A stretch of DNA of 64,000 nucleotides from Methanosarcina sp. UBA293 (lineage in GTDB: Archaea; Halobacteriota; Methanosarcinia; Methanosarcinales; Methanosarcinaceae), in NCBI GenBank assembly GCA_002499445.1, contig DALS01000055.1, positions 104,591-168,590 of the forward strand. The letters run 5' to 3'. Both the position numbers and the translations under genes were made by a program. Below are positions 52,535 through 61,450 of the stretch, piece by piece (position 1 is the first letter of the stretch; each line of letters opens with the position of its first letter). The notes under the pieces are model-generated. The model ran no database searches. It was not told where the DNA came from and saw nothing but the letters and a program-made list of their open reading frames with translations.

Positions 52535-52918
52535 ATTACTTCCCTAACTATCTCAGAAGATTCAGGGCCTGAAGATCTTGAGGCATTAGCAATTGCAGTA
52601 CATTCAGTCATTGGACTTCCTACGACTATTCGCAGTCTAAAGCGAAAAGGACTTCGCCTGGAAAAAGGGAAAATTCTTGACAAAGATTATACAGGGCCTG
52701 TGCTGGAAAAAGTATTGAATATAAACAAAGTTGTCCGTGAAGTTCCTACAGAAGGTGTATACAGGGGAAAACATGTTGTTGTTGCTCCCATTCACTCAAA
52801 AGACGGGAAAGTTATTGCAGCTATTGGGGTTGTAGACATACTGGCTATTATAGATCTTCCCTCTGTTTTCCATGAATACGCATCGGTACTGCAAGAAGTT
52901 GAGGATGCAAAGAAATAA
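52535..52918 (+). CDS. DUF2111 family protein with apparent ATT start
   Basis: 127 residues if begun at ATT 52535. The frame from an upstream stop at 52514 onward contains no ATG, GTG or TTG until GTG 52700, which would remove 55 residues including SEDSGPEDLEALAIAVHSVIGLPTTIRSLKRKG, clearly part of the conserved domain. GGGGGTGA at 52523-52530 is an excellent ribosome binding site, four bases before ATT. The rest (GKILDKDYTGPVLEKV...RGKHVVVAPIHSKDGKVIAAIGVVDI) resembles a PAS/GAF-like small-molecule binding domain of unknown role. It follows the DUF166 gene by 123 bp on the same strand. Confidence 0.75.
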   Translation: MTSLTISEDSGPEDLEALAIAVHSVIGLPTTIRSLKRKGLRLEKGKILDKDYTGPVLEKVLNINKVVREVPTEGVYRGKHVVVAPIHSKDGKVIAAIGVVDILAIIDLPSVFHEYASVLQEVEDAKK

Positions 52919-53050
52919 CTGACATATAAAAAGATATTTAGGTAATGAATTAAAAAAGGTGGTTATTGGAGGTTTTATCGTGCTTACCTTTCCAGGTAAA
53001 CTTTTTGTTCCTCCAATTTTCCGGTTTCAAACTTTAAGGTTTTCCAGTCT

Positions 53051-53881
53051 TTATTCTGGTTTTTGGTACAATTTTACTTTTTTCAGCAAAGCGCCACTCT
53101 TTGCATGGGGCTGCCTGAATACGGTATCATTGGATTTTTCAATTTCTCTTGCCTCTATTGCAAGCTTAGCAGCAGCTCCCATTATTTCGTGTCCAGCTGC
53201 AGCTGTCAGGCAAACCTGTTCGATTTCCTTTAACATGAAGCATGCAGGGAAGTTTACCTGTGCAACTTTGTCAGCCATGTGAAGGGCTGCAAGAGCCTTT
53301 GCTTTTGCATAGGGGTTCGCAAAGCCTGCGTGTTCAACACATTTTTCTGGTTTTGCAAAAATATGTGGGAGCTCCAGTTCCTTTCCTGATTTTCCAGAAG
53401 CAACCTGGTCGGTTACTTTGTCAAGTTCTTCCTGAATGAGTCTAACAACACCACAAATGGACAGCACTTTCATTGCATCAGCATTGAAGGATGCCATCTC
53501 CACGGGGTCAAGGAACTCTCTCTTTGCTCCGATAAGGGGGTCTACAGGGAGAATAATATATCCGAAACCTTCCTGCTCAAGAGCTTCTCTGGCTTCTTTC
53601 TTTGTTGGGCCGTCAGAGACCACAATACAGGGGACGTCCTTCCATATTTCGCGAGCTGCTTTGGGACCCGGAGCTGCTGCGTTAGGGCTGATAATTACCA
53701 CAAAGTCTGCGTTCCACTGCTTAAAACTTTCAGTGTCTGCAGCATCATCAGGACCCATCTTGGCACCTGTGCCAAATACACGTACTGTAATTCCCTCTCT
53801 TGCTGCAATTTCATCTTGGATCAGATTGATAACCTGGCTCATTCCCAGGTTGCCCATTTTTATAAAACCTATATTGACCAT
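53051..53881 (-). CDS. mtd: F420-dependent methylenetetrahydromethanopterin dehydrogenase
   Basis: 276 residues from ATG 53881 (a TTG three codons upstream is open). Mtd oxidises methylene-H4MPT (tetrahydrosarcinapterin here) to methenyl-H4MPT while reducing F420, a central reversible step of methanogenesis. The N-terminus VNIGFIKMGNLGMSQVINLIQDE, then VRVFGTGAKMGPDDAADTE, PNAAAPGPKAARE and GYIILPVDPLIGAKREFLDPVEMA are the family hallmarks. The protein is cytoplasmic. It stands alone on the minus strand in a 400-bp upstream spacer, suggesting its own promoter. Confidence 0.97.
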   Translation of the reverse strand: MVNIGFIKMGNLGMSQVINLIQDEIAAREGITVRVFGTGAKMGPDDAADTESFKQWNADFVVIISPNAAAPGPKAAREIWKDVPCIVVSDGPTKKEAREALEQEGFGYIILPVDPLIGAKREFLDPVEMASFNADAMKVLSICGVVRLIQEELDKVTDQVASGKSGKELELPHIFAKPEKCVEHAGFANPYAKAKALAALHMADKVAQVNFPACFMLKEIEQVCLTAAAGHEIMGAAAKLAIEAREIEKSNDTVFRQPHAKSGALLKKVKLYQKPE

Positions 53882-54170
53882 TTTTCTCAAAATCCTGTGT
53901 TAACCAATTTCTTCAATAATGGAATTCCTAAAGGGTTTATAATCCTTTTGGCAGCTTCGTTCTTTATCAATCTTATTTTATAAATGTATCTGCTATTTAT
54001 AATCATTATTCAGTAGGTTTTCTTGCTCCCCCGAAAAGTTTAAAAGGGATGCGATTTATTTCATTCAAAAACGTTGACATCAATGCTGTTGTTTTGTGGT
54101 TTTGTTTCACAGAACCTGTATTATAATTCGAAAACTTTATCTGTTGGTGGGCTTTTAATGTCAGGGCAAA

Positions 54171-54201
54171 TATATTATATTAAGTTGCAGGGGTACCCCT
54201 G
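54171..54201 (+). promoter_or_regulatory. TATA element and 14-bp palindrome upstream of the SerB-like gene
   Basis: TATATTATATTAA (54171-54183 area) is followed by the perfect palindrome CAGGGGTACCCCTG at 54188-54201. The expected transcription start, about 25 bases from the TATA centre, falls at the end of the palindrome. It could be an operator or the first stem of the leader RNA. Confidence 0.5.
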
Positions 54202-54284
54202 AAGAAAGTACACCAGGCAGCATGCCCTTTTTCGGGAGAATTCCCACTATATCTAGTAGTTATTCAGGTCCAGGTTTTGATTGA

Positions 54285-54992
54285 GTGAACTGTCCTACGC
54301 ATAATAATTCTACTGAAAACAAAATGATTGTTTTTGATATGGATAGCACCCTTATAGACGCTGAGACCATCGATGAGCTCGCCAGGGCTGCAGGTATTGT
54401 AAGCAAAGTAGAGGAGATTACGAAGAAAGCGATGTATGGAGACTTTGATTTTGAGCAAGCACTTATCGAAAGGGTCAGGCTTCTTAAGGGACTTCCCCTC
54501 GAAACAGCCCTTGATGCGGTAAACCAGATCAATCTAATGCCTGGAGCAACAGAACTTATCCTCTATGTCAAAAGCAGAGGCTTTAAAACTGCAATGATTT
54601 CAGGTGGATTTACTATTTCTGCTGATATGATCGGTAAAGTGCTTAATATCGATTTCGTTGTTTCCAACGAACTGCTGGTGGAAGATGGCTGCCTTACAGG
54701 CAAAGTTGTCGGCCCCATCACACAGAGTGATTCCAAAGCAAAAGTGTTTGAGAAACTTGCCCGGCTCAATGGAGTGCCGCCAGAGCAATGTGTGGTTGTC
54801 GGGGATGGTGCAAATGATGCCTGTGTCTTTGAGAGGGCAGGTTTTGCTATAGCTTTCAATCCCAAGCCCATCCTGAGGGAATACGCGGACGTGGTCATAA
54901 CAAAAAAAGATCTTAGAGCCGTTATCCCTATTCTTGAATCTCTTTCTTATCAGTGTTGTAATCAAGCACAGCATGTCGACATCGAACAATAG
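54285..54992 (+). CDS. serB: SerB-type HAD phosphatase (phosphoserine phosphatase-like)
   Basis: 235 residues from GTG 54285, or 222 from ATG 54324; the family usually starts just before the first motif, so the later start is plausible, though neither has a strong ribosome binding site. HAD motif I is FDMDSTLID with the nucleophile Asp, followed by AETIDELA. Motif II is MISGGF, the motif III lysine lies in SDSKAKVFEKLA, and motif IV is VGDGANDA. It would hydrolyse phosphoserine to serine. The COG1340 coiled-coil gene follows 49 bp downstream, so the two are probably co-transcribed. Confidence 0.88.
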   Translation: MNCPTHNNSTENKMIVFDMDSTLIDAETIDELARAAGIVSKVEEITKKAMYGDFDFEQALIERVRLLKGLPLETALDAVNQINLMPGATELILYVKSRGFKTAMISGGFTISADMIGKVLNIDFVVSNELLVEDGCLTGKVVGPITQSDSKAKVFEKLARLNGVPPEQCVVVGDGANDACVFERAGFAIAFNPKPILREYADVVITKKDLRAVIPILESLSYQCCNQAQHVDIEQ

Positions 54993-55041
54993 AACTACTA
55001 AAACGCCAGCTTTTTTGCTGGATCGGGAGGCACAATAAGAG

Positions 55042-55899
55042 ATGCTAAAAGAACTGCAGAAAAAAAGGTCAGATTTGAAAGACATTTCTGAAGAATCCAA
55101 GGAAAAAAGGAATACTTTAAACGCAGAGGCAAGCGCCCTTGCTGCAAAGCGTAACGACCTGAACAAGAAGACAAAAGACCTTATCAACGAAGCCCAGGAG
55201 TTAAAAGTCCTCAGGGATGAAATTAATGAGAAGGTCAGCGAATATAAGAACAAGCGCGATGATACCAACGCTAGGGCAAACGATCTCTTTGCAAAAGCAG
55301 ACTCCATCAGGAAGCAAAATAACCTGGGCGGCCCATCGATCAAATCCCTAAGAAAGGATATCGACCGCCTTGAATTTGCCCAGCAGACTGAAGTCCTGAG
55401 CACAAGCAAGGAAAGGGAACTTGTTGGCAAGATCACTCAGCTTCAAAAGCAGTATCAGGTCAAAAAAGTCCAGCTCGAGAGCAACCATGAACTGAAGGAC
55501 ATTCTGGATGATGCCCAGAAAATCCGAGATGAAGCTTCAGAGTACCATAACCAGCTAGCTGAGTATGCCAGGCAGGCTCAGGAATATCATGAGAAAATGA
55601 TTACCGCTTTCAAAGAGGCTGACAGAACCAGAGCAGAGTCTGACATTGCTCACAGGGAATTTGTAAAAGCCCAGGAAGCAGCTGACGAACAGCACAAGGC
55701 TTTCATCAATGCTCAGAAGGAAATTCGGGAACTTGATAAAGAAATTTTCAAGCTCCGGAGAAAAGACAAAGAAGGGAAATCCCGCATTGTCAAGTCCGAA
55801 CTTCAGAAGGATGCCAAGTCTATCTTTGAGAAGTTCAAGGGCGGAGCAAAACTCACCACTGAAGACTTGATGACTCTTCAGAGATCAGGTTTAGTTTAA
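55042..55899 (+). CDS. COG1340 coiled-coil protein
   Basis: 285 residues, almost entirely charged heptads (KKRSDLKDISEESKEKRNTL, EIRELDKEIFKLRRKDKEG) and therefore a long coiled coil, with no membrane segment. The C-terminal 40 residues (DAKSIFEKFKGGAKLTTEDLMTLQRSGLV) form a small helical cap characteristic of COG1340 archaeal proteins. Function unknown; homologues are often linked to a phosphoserine phosphatase gene as here. GGGAGG lies 11 bases before ATG. Confidence 0.88.
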   Translation: MLKELQKKRSDLKDISEESKEKRNTLNAEASALAAKRNDLNKKTKDLINEAQELKVLRDEINEKVSEYKNKRDDTNARANDLFAKADSIRKQNNLGGPSIKSLRKDIDRLEFAQQTEVLSTSKERELVGKITQLQKQYQVKKVQLESNHELKDILDDAQKIRDEASEYHNQLAEYARQAQEYHEKMITAFKEADRTRAESDIAHREFVKAQEAADEQHKAFINAQKEIRELDKEIFKLRRKDKEGKSRIVKSELQKDAKSIFEKFKGGAKLTTEDLMTLQRSGLV

Positions 55900-56242
55900 T
55901 TATCTTACAAAATAAAAATTTGCACTGCTGAAAAGCTAAATTTTCGTTGCAGGTAGTCTTAACCTGCATTCCCATTTTTTCTGGCACAATCGATGCCTGT
56001 TACTGGTTTTATCTTCGTCAGATAGTTTGCTCTATATTCCAAATATTTCAGTTTTCTATTTTTCTATATTCCAGGCATTTCGGTTTTCTATATTCCAGGG
56101 GCTTAAGTTTTGTTAACTATTGTCCTCAGTCTCAAAAGCCCCCAGTCTCAAAATTATAAAAAAAGAAATATGAAATTGAAAAATTGATAACTTTATAAAT
56201 GTTTTTTCCCCAATTCTTCTGAAATTCTCAATACTGACCCAT
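55900..56242. other. Convergent spacer with 15-bp direct repeats
   Basis: TTTCTATATTCCAGG occurs exactly at 56061-56075 and 56085-56099, with a partial third copy nearby. No gene is recognised. T-rich stretches probably terminate the coiled-coil transcript. Confidence 0.5.
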
Positions 56243-57382
56243 TTACTCTGAAAGCTTTAGGTACTTCTCTCTGAATTCGGGGTCTCTCATAAGGCAGCAC
56301 TCTGCATTATATGCGGGGTCTTCCCTGATTTTTTTCCAGACCTCGCTTATTTTGTTTTTATGGATATTTCCATAAGGGATCGGGATACAGGCGCAGGGAA
56401 GAATATTTCCTTCTGGGGTAATATGAAGCCATTTCCTTCCTGCCATACAGCCTGTGGTCTTCATGACCTGTGGAATAGGAAATACCCTAGGCCCTTCTCT
56501 TTCCTTAGCTCTGGAAACGAAATTATCAAACTTTCTCAGGTCTTTTGGGGTCATAATTTCGGAGGCGTGGTCCATCCATCTACCAGTCGGGACTATTTCG
56601 TAGAAGGAAAGTTCATGGACTCCAAGCTCTGACGCAAGAGCGTACAGTTCTTCAAGCTCGTTCACATTGTCCCTTGAAAGTACTACATATATATTTACAA
56701 GCAGCCCTGCCTTAAGTCCGTTTTTGACGGCTTCAACCGCGCTTTTAAATACTCCTTTCCTGCCCCTTACGTAATCGTGTTTATCTTCATACGCGTTGTC
56801 AAAGCTGACAGTAAGGGAATAAAGGCCTGCTTCTTTCAGGCGGATAGCTCGATCTTCGGTCAGCCCTACCCCTGAGGTGAACATGCCTGTGATGGCTTTT
56901 TGAGGGTCCACATACCTTATCAGATCTTCTAAGCCAGGATAGGTCAGGGGCTCGCCTCCGTCAAAGATCACATAGGTTGTGCCCATTTCAAGCACTTGAT
57001 CAATTGTGGATTTTACAGTGTCGGGAGCAAGCTTATTCCTATTTTTCGTATCAGGTAGAGCACAGTGGATACAGTTATTTGGGCATTCTTCAGTTATGGA
57101 AATAGTTACCTGGTCTGGAGTCATTTTTCCCAGGATGGAATAAAACTGGCTTTTTACCAGGCGGTCAAAACCCGGGCTTGGCACAGGGGGCATCCAGGTT
57201 GAACAGATGAGCCTTTCAGCCTCGATTTTTGCAGGCTTTTCACCTTCAAAAAGTGAGAGGTTTTTCTCAAGATTTTTTCTCATAAGGATGGATGCAGCCC
57301 CACTGGTCTTCATCCTCATGTATCCGTCTTCGATCTCAGTATAAACTCTGAGAAGGGGACTTTTATAAAAATCGTATTGCAT
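56243..57382 (-). CDS. Radical SAM/SPASM-type enzyme
   Basis: 379 residues. CPNNCIHC at about residues 98-105 is the C-x3-C-x2-C [4Fe-4S] motif, preceded by the strand TISITEE. FDGGEPLTYPGLEDLIRY is the SAM-binding GGEP motif. The C-terminus has additional cysteines (GCMAGRKWLHITPEGNILPCACIPIPYGNIHKNKISEVW and CCLM) that fit a SPASM-like auxiliary cluster domain. Residues 1-85 are an N-terminal region without known motifs. Substrate unknown. It is the third gene of a minus-strand run after a UbiA prenyltransferase and a geranylgeranyl reductase-like flavoprotein, 72 bp from the latter. Confidence 0.9.
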   Translation of the reverse strand: MQYDFYKSPLLRVYTEIEDGYMRMKTSGAASILMRKNLEKNLSLFEGEKPAKIEAERLICSTWMPPVPSPGFDRLVKSQFYSILGKMTPDQVTISITEECPNNCIHCALPDTKNRNKLAPDTVKSTIDQVLEMGTTYVIFDGGEPLTYPGLEDLIRYVDPQKAITGMFTSGVGLTEDRAIRLKEAGLYSLTVSFDNAYEDKHDYVRGRKGVFKSAVEAVKNGLKAGLLVNIYVVLSRDNVNELEELYALASELGVHELSFYEIVPTGRWMDHASEIMTPKDLRKFDNFVSRAKEREGPRVFPIPQVMKTTGCMAGRKWLHITPEGNILPCACIPIPYGNIHKNKISEVWKKIREDPAYNAECCLMRDPEFREKYLKLSE

Positions 57383-57454
57383 ACTTTTGCCTGCACCTGC
57401 ATTTAATAATAATATTCGATCAGTTCTGTTCTTTTTGCTCTTTTAAGTTTTAGT

Positions 57455-58612
57455 TTACTTGTTCCTGAGGAATGCTCTGCACTTTAAAATTGCAGAGGGT
57501 TTTTTCTTTAACATAAACGCGAAAACCTGCATTGCCTGTTCAACTGAACTTCCATGAATAAATGAGAGATCCTGCTTTTCAAAGACCTTTGCCATTTCAT
57601 CGATTTCTCTATCCGTCATTTTCCTGAGAGTCTCAAGTCCTATCCTGCCAATGTAGTGCTCAACCTTAAACTCCTTTTCCCAGGTTTTCCGGTACTCTAA
57701 CAGGGCAGATTTTGAAACATCTCCTTTTCTTACGGCATCAGAAGCCACATCTCCGCATATCTGGCCTGCCCGCATTGCATAGCCTATTCCTGACTGGCCT
57801 GCTGCCCCACCAACAACCATTATCCCGTCGGTTATGTACTCATTGGGAATTGTTACTATAGGGTCTCCACCAGAAAGTTTTCTTACAACTTCAAGCTCTT
57901 CGAGCCCTTTAAGCTTTTTGAAATTTTCAACCCAGGCATTAAGGTATGGCATTACGTCAGTTCCGCATCTGCGTACATAGGCTCCGACTGCAGCATTATT
58001 GCCTCCTCTTGGGGCGTATGTAGTTTTCCAGCCAGGAGCGTGGTTCCCTACATAATACTCAAACATTTTCGATTTCCCAAGTCCAGGACTTCTGATATCC
58101 AGTTCAATTCCCCAGGCAATATCTTCAGGGTGTTTCATTGTTTTCAAGCCTAGAAGGGAAGCCAATTTTGAATTTATGCCGTCGGAGATGATAATCAGTT
58201 TAGAGGTAAATGCCCCTGCAGAAGTGCTGACAGTAAATTTTTCTCCTTCCTTCTGGATATTCTGAACTGTTACTCCTTTTTGAAGGTTTACGCCGATTTT
58301 AATTATTTTCTTCGCATAAAACCTGTCAAACGCCGTTTTATCAATGGCGTATCCGGGTGTTTCGACCTCTACTGTTCTTCCTGAAGGGGAAATTATCTTC
58401 ATGCCTTTGAGATAATGCACCACGTAAGAAGGGTCTGCCTTTTCTCCACATTTATCGAGCATTCCCTTAAAAAAAGAATTTGCAGGATGGGGAGGATGCC
58501 CGATTTCCTCTTTTTTTTCCAGTAAAAGAACTGAAGACCCTTTTTCACAGGCATTCCTTGCAGCCATCAGCCCTGCAGGAGATGCCCCTATTACAATAAT
58601 ATCTGCATCCAT
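57455..58612 (-). CDS. Geranylgeranyl reductase-family flavoprotein
   Basis: 385 residues, full length. IIVIGASPAGLMAARNACEKGSSVLLLEK is the FAD-binding Rossmann motif, with YAIDKTAFDRFYAKK and the late VGGAAGQSGIGYAMRAGQICGDVASDA (second FAD motif) characteristic of archaeal prenyl reductases. These enzymes saturate the isoprenoid double bonds of archaeal lipids, quinones or related prenylated cofactors using reduced flavin. AAAGGATAGAG precedes ATG, and it lies 14 bp downstream of the UbiA gene. The pairing suggests that the UbiA product is the substrate. Digeranylgeranylglycerophospholipid or a prenylated redox carrier are the candidates. Confidence 0.88.
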   Translation of the reverse strand: MDADIIVIGASPAGLMAARNACEKGSSVLLLEKKEEIGHPPHPANSFFKGMLDKCGEKADPSYVVHYLKGMKIISPSGRTVEVETPGYAIDKTAFDRFYAKKIIKIGVNLQKGVTVQNIQKEGEKFTVSTSAGAFTSKLIIISDGINSKLASLLGLKTMKHPEDIAWGIELDIRSPGLGKSKMFEYYVGNHAPGWKTTYAPRGGNNAAVGAYVRRCGTDVMPYLNAWVENFKKLKGLEELEVVRKLSGGDPIVTIPNEYITDGIMVVGGAAGQSGIGYAMRAGQICGDVASDAVRKGDVSKSALLEYRKTWEKEFKVEHYIGRIGLETLRKMTDREIDEMAKVFEKQDLSFIHGSSVEQAMQVFAFMLKKKPSAILKCRAFLRNK

Positions 58613-58626
58613 TTTTTCTCTATCCT

Positions 58627-59568
58627 TTACCAGAGAATGGAAGTGTAAGCTCCCGCGTAAATACAGAGCGCTACATCAAAGATCATTGACCCAAACATAA
58701 TTGCTCTATAATTTGAACCATTAACAAAGAGCGCACCGCCCCTCTCAGGGGTGGGATTTTTGATGAAATCTAAACACTGTGCAAGCATCCAGAGTCCTGA
58801 TGCAAGGGCTCCTGCAAAGTATACAGGCCCAAGCTGAGCTGACCAGCCTATGATCACGGAGGCAATAACTCCCACAATCCACCAGAAGGTAACGAATCGC
58901 GCAGTAAAAGGAATTCCAAAGGTCACAGGCATTGTAGGGGCACCTTTCAGTCTATCCCCTTCTACATCTCTGGAAACTCCTCCAAGGGTAAAGGCCCAAT
59001 CCGTAACGCAAATCATTAGCCCGAAACAGATAGCTGACAAGGGGAGAATTATCCCGTCATTGCCTTTCAGGATTCCTGCAGGGTCAAAGGCAAGCCAGAC
59101 GCCGATAGGTACGAGTCCATAAGAGATACCAACAGGTAAAAAACTCAGGAAAGTATTCCTTTTTGCAAAGCTTGAATAAATTGTGATAGTTGCAGCCGCG
59201 ATAATAAGAACAATGAGAGACTCAGGATTTAGATAGATGGCTGCTGCGCCCGCGACTGCTAATAAAAAGAGGGCATAGGTAAGCGCAGATTTCTTTGATA
59301 CAGTAGATGAGGGCAAAGGGCGGTCAGGTAGGTTGATAGTATCAATATCGATATCGCAGCAGTCATTGAAAACATAAGAACTTGTGATGGCTGCAAAGCC
59401 GCCTATTACTGCAATCAAGAAGGGAAAAAATTCAGGGAGCCCCCCGGTCGCCAAATAAGAAGCAAGGATTGCACTCGAGGCGGGTAGGGTAAGGTCCATG
59501 TAGTAGAGTTCGGGTCTCAACAGCCGTAGATATGGACTGAGTTCCCCGATTCTTGCTGTAAGGGACAA
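58627..59568 (-). CDS. UbiA-family prenyltransferase
   Basis: About 313 residues from TTG 59568; a GTG at 59577 is open, but the ribosome binding site AGGTGA overlaps it and sits five bases before the TTG. It is polytopic, with about nine helices. The first Asp-rich motif is NDCCDIDIDTIN (near 68-79) and the second is SRDVEGDRLKG (near 199-209); both bind the Mg-diphosphate of the prenyl donor. UbiA enzymes attach a prenyl chain to a glycerol-phosphate or aromatic acceptor. It heads the run UbiA, prenyl reductase, radical SAM. It may make archaeal lipid or a prenylated cofactor such as methanophenazine; the acceptor cannot be read from sequence. Confidence 0.88.
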   Translation of the reverse strand: MSLTARIGELSPYLRLLRPELYYMDLTLPASSAILASYLATGGLPEFFPFLIAVIGGFAAITSSYVFNDCCDIDIDTINLPDRPLPSSTVSKKSALTYALFLLAVAGAAAIYLNPESLIVLIIAAATITIYSSFAKRNTFLSFLPVGISYGLVPIGVWLAFDPAGILKGNDGIILPLSAICFGLMICVTDWAFTLGGVSRDVEGDRLKGAPTMPVTFGIPFTARFVTFWWIVGVIASVIIGWSAQLGPVYFAGALASGLWMLAQCLDFIKNPTPERGGALFVNGSNYRAIMFGSMIFDVALCIYAGAYTSILW

Positions 59569-59782
59569 TAGTTTCACCTAGACTTTTCTGGTTTGTATGG
59601 AATTTTCTATTAGAGTTTGTACTTTGTACTGCTCTTTCCCTGTTTAGGGTTCTTTACAGATAAATTCTATAAAGGCTGATCTCAAAAACGTTTCCTTTTT
59701 AACTTTTTGAGCTAAGTTTTAATTCTAAGTAACTCTGAAGCACTTACAAGGTATCCGGCGCTGTTAATGAGCACCTTAAAAC

Positions 59783-61255
59783 TTATTCTTTTTTCCAGTC
59801 TTCCCTGTATATCAGTTTTGCTTTTCTACTTATCTCTTCGATCAAAGGATGCCTGAACTCCTTCTCGCAGACAAAAGTGAATTCAGCTTGTGGATTCAGG
59901 TCTATTAGTTTAAGAGTATTTGAAAGAGCTGTATCGAGGGCTTCATAATCTGGAGATTTTGGGACTTCAGCATTGAAAGGATATACTTCTTCCATTTCGG
60001 CAGGAAATGCTCCAAAAGGTGCTTTGAAGGTAAGAACCTGGTTGTAATCTTTCTCTCCCTTTATCTTGCCTGTCCGAATTATAACCAAGCCTTGCAGGCT
60101 GAACCTGTCCAGCCTTTTTCCAAAACGCAGGACTTCAGGGCGGGAAGCAGATTCGGGCCCACAGTAGAAGAAAGTATTTTTTGTAGCCGGATCAAACTGT
60201 TCGAGCCAGGGAGAATGGGTGTAAAACTCTTTCAATCCATCAAGAAGTCTCGGGTGGGCACGGCAGCGCTGCTCTACAAGCTCAAGCAGTTTTCCATCTT
60301 TTATGCACTGTTTAATCAGCCTGATTTCAGCAAAAGTCGCATAAAGATTATGCCTTCCCAGAAGTTCTTCCCTATTATCGGCTTTTTTCAATTCGTCTGC
60401 GCTGTACCTTGAACAGATTGGACAGGAACAGGGCAGGTAATTCATTTTTTCAACGTGGTAAGTCCCGTTTACAGTAATGTAGCGTCCATCCTTGGCATAA
60501 AGGGCATAGGCTGCCGAATCAAAAAGGTCACAGCCGAGAGCTACGGCAAGGGCGAACATCATAGGATGTCCTGCTCCAAAAAGGTGCACCGGAGAAGCTG
60601 GAGAAAGCCCTTTTTTAGATGCAGCGATTACATCAACAAGTTCGGTATAACGGTAAGCCTCCATGAGCGGGACAACGGCTCCAAGAGGGTAAACTTCAAA
60701 ATTGAGGTCTTTGAGGTGAGAGGCAGCTTTTTCTCTTAGTTCAGGATAAGTCGAACCCTGAACCGGCCCTGCAAGCAGCTGCTCACCCTGGATAAACTTG
60801 CGGGCTGCTTCAAGCCGTTCGACTGTGGTTGCAAGCTCCTCTTCAGCCCTCCTATAATGAACATCAGGAGGCGTAGGGATATCCAGCGGGACAATAATAT
60901 CGCTTCCTATCTTTTGCTGGAACCCAAGGATTTCTTCATTTGTAACTTCCACGGATCCGTATACAGAAAGCTGGAAGGAACCTGAATCTGTCATTATGGG
61001 CCCGTCAAAGTCTAGGAGCCCATGTAGCCCTTTCTCAAGGGCAACACTTTTCAGTTCTTCCTTACGGTAGATAATATAGGAATTGGTTATCAGGATCTCT
61101 GCCCCGAAGTTTCGCATTTCTTTCGGGGGAATAAGCTGAATGTTTGGATTGATTACAGGCATGACAGTAGGTGTCTCAACAGTCCCATGGGGAGTCCTGA
61201 GCTTTCCTATCCTGCCGCCTGCGTCCTTATAGAGAATTTCAAATTTTGCTGACAT
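59783..61255 (-). CDS. tgtA: Archaeosine tRNA-guanine transglycosylase
   Basis: 490 residues. It replaces guanine 15 in the D-loop of archaeal tRNA with preQ0, the first step to archaeosine. The TIM barrel shows TPHGTVETPTVMPVINPN, MTDSGSFQ with Asp90, VPLDIPTPPD, and AGPVQGSTYPELRE. CDLFDSAAYALYAKDGRY carries the nucleophilic Asp, and CSCPICS with a following His forms the zinc site. A C-terminal domain of about 150 residues (TYHSP..LF.GP type) follows. It is shorter than the ~580-residue pyrococcal enzymes, so the PUA part is probably on another protein. The ribosome binding site is weak. Confidence 0.95.
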   Translation of the reverse strand: MSAKFEILYKDAGGRIGKLRTPHGTVETPTVMPVINPNIQLIPPKEMRNFGAEILITNSYIIYRKEELKSVALEKGLHGLLDFDGPIMTDSGSFQLSVYGSVEVTNEEILGFQQKIGSDIIVPLDIPTPPDVHYRRAEEELATTVERLEAARKFIQGEQLLAGPVQGSTYPELREKAASHLKDLNFEVYPLGAVVPLMEAYRYTELVDVIAASKKGLSPASPVHLFGAGHPMMFALAVALGCDLFDSAAYALYAKDGRYITVNGTYHVEKMNYLPCSCPICSRYSADELKKADNREELLGRHNLYATFAEIRLIKQCIKDGKLLELVEQRCRAHPRLLDGLKEFYTHSPWLEQFDPATKNTFFYCGPESASRPEVLRFGKRLDRFSLQGLVIIRTGKIKGEKDYNQVLTFKAPFGAFPAEMEEVYPFNAEVPKSPDYEALDTALSNTLKLIDLNPQAEFTFVCEKEFRHPLIEEISRKAKLIYREDWKKE

Positions 61256-61450
61256 GCCGGGGGTATAGATGCCTATCAGATATATTTATCTTTGGGGACT
61301 GGTGAGAAGCTAGGGTAAATTCTGGTGAATTACCTGAGCTTCCCTCCAACCTCAAACGAAAAGCTAAATTACCTGTATCATGGAGATTTATTTTTCCCGG
61401 TTTTCTCCCGGTTTTTACCTTTTTTGCCTTTTTCTTGCTTTTTCTTACCT

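Noticed and set aside
54600..55436. 278-codon minus-strand frame, Leu/Ser/Phe-rich
   Set aside because: It is antisense to both the SerB-like gene and the coiled-coil gene; the composition is what the complement of charged heptads gives.
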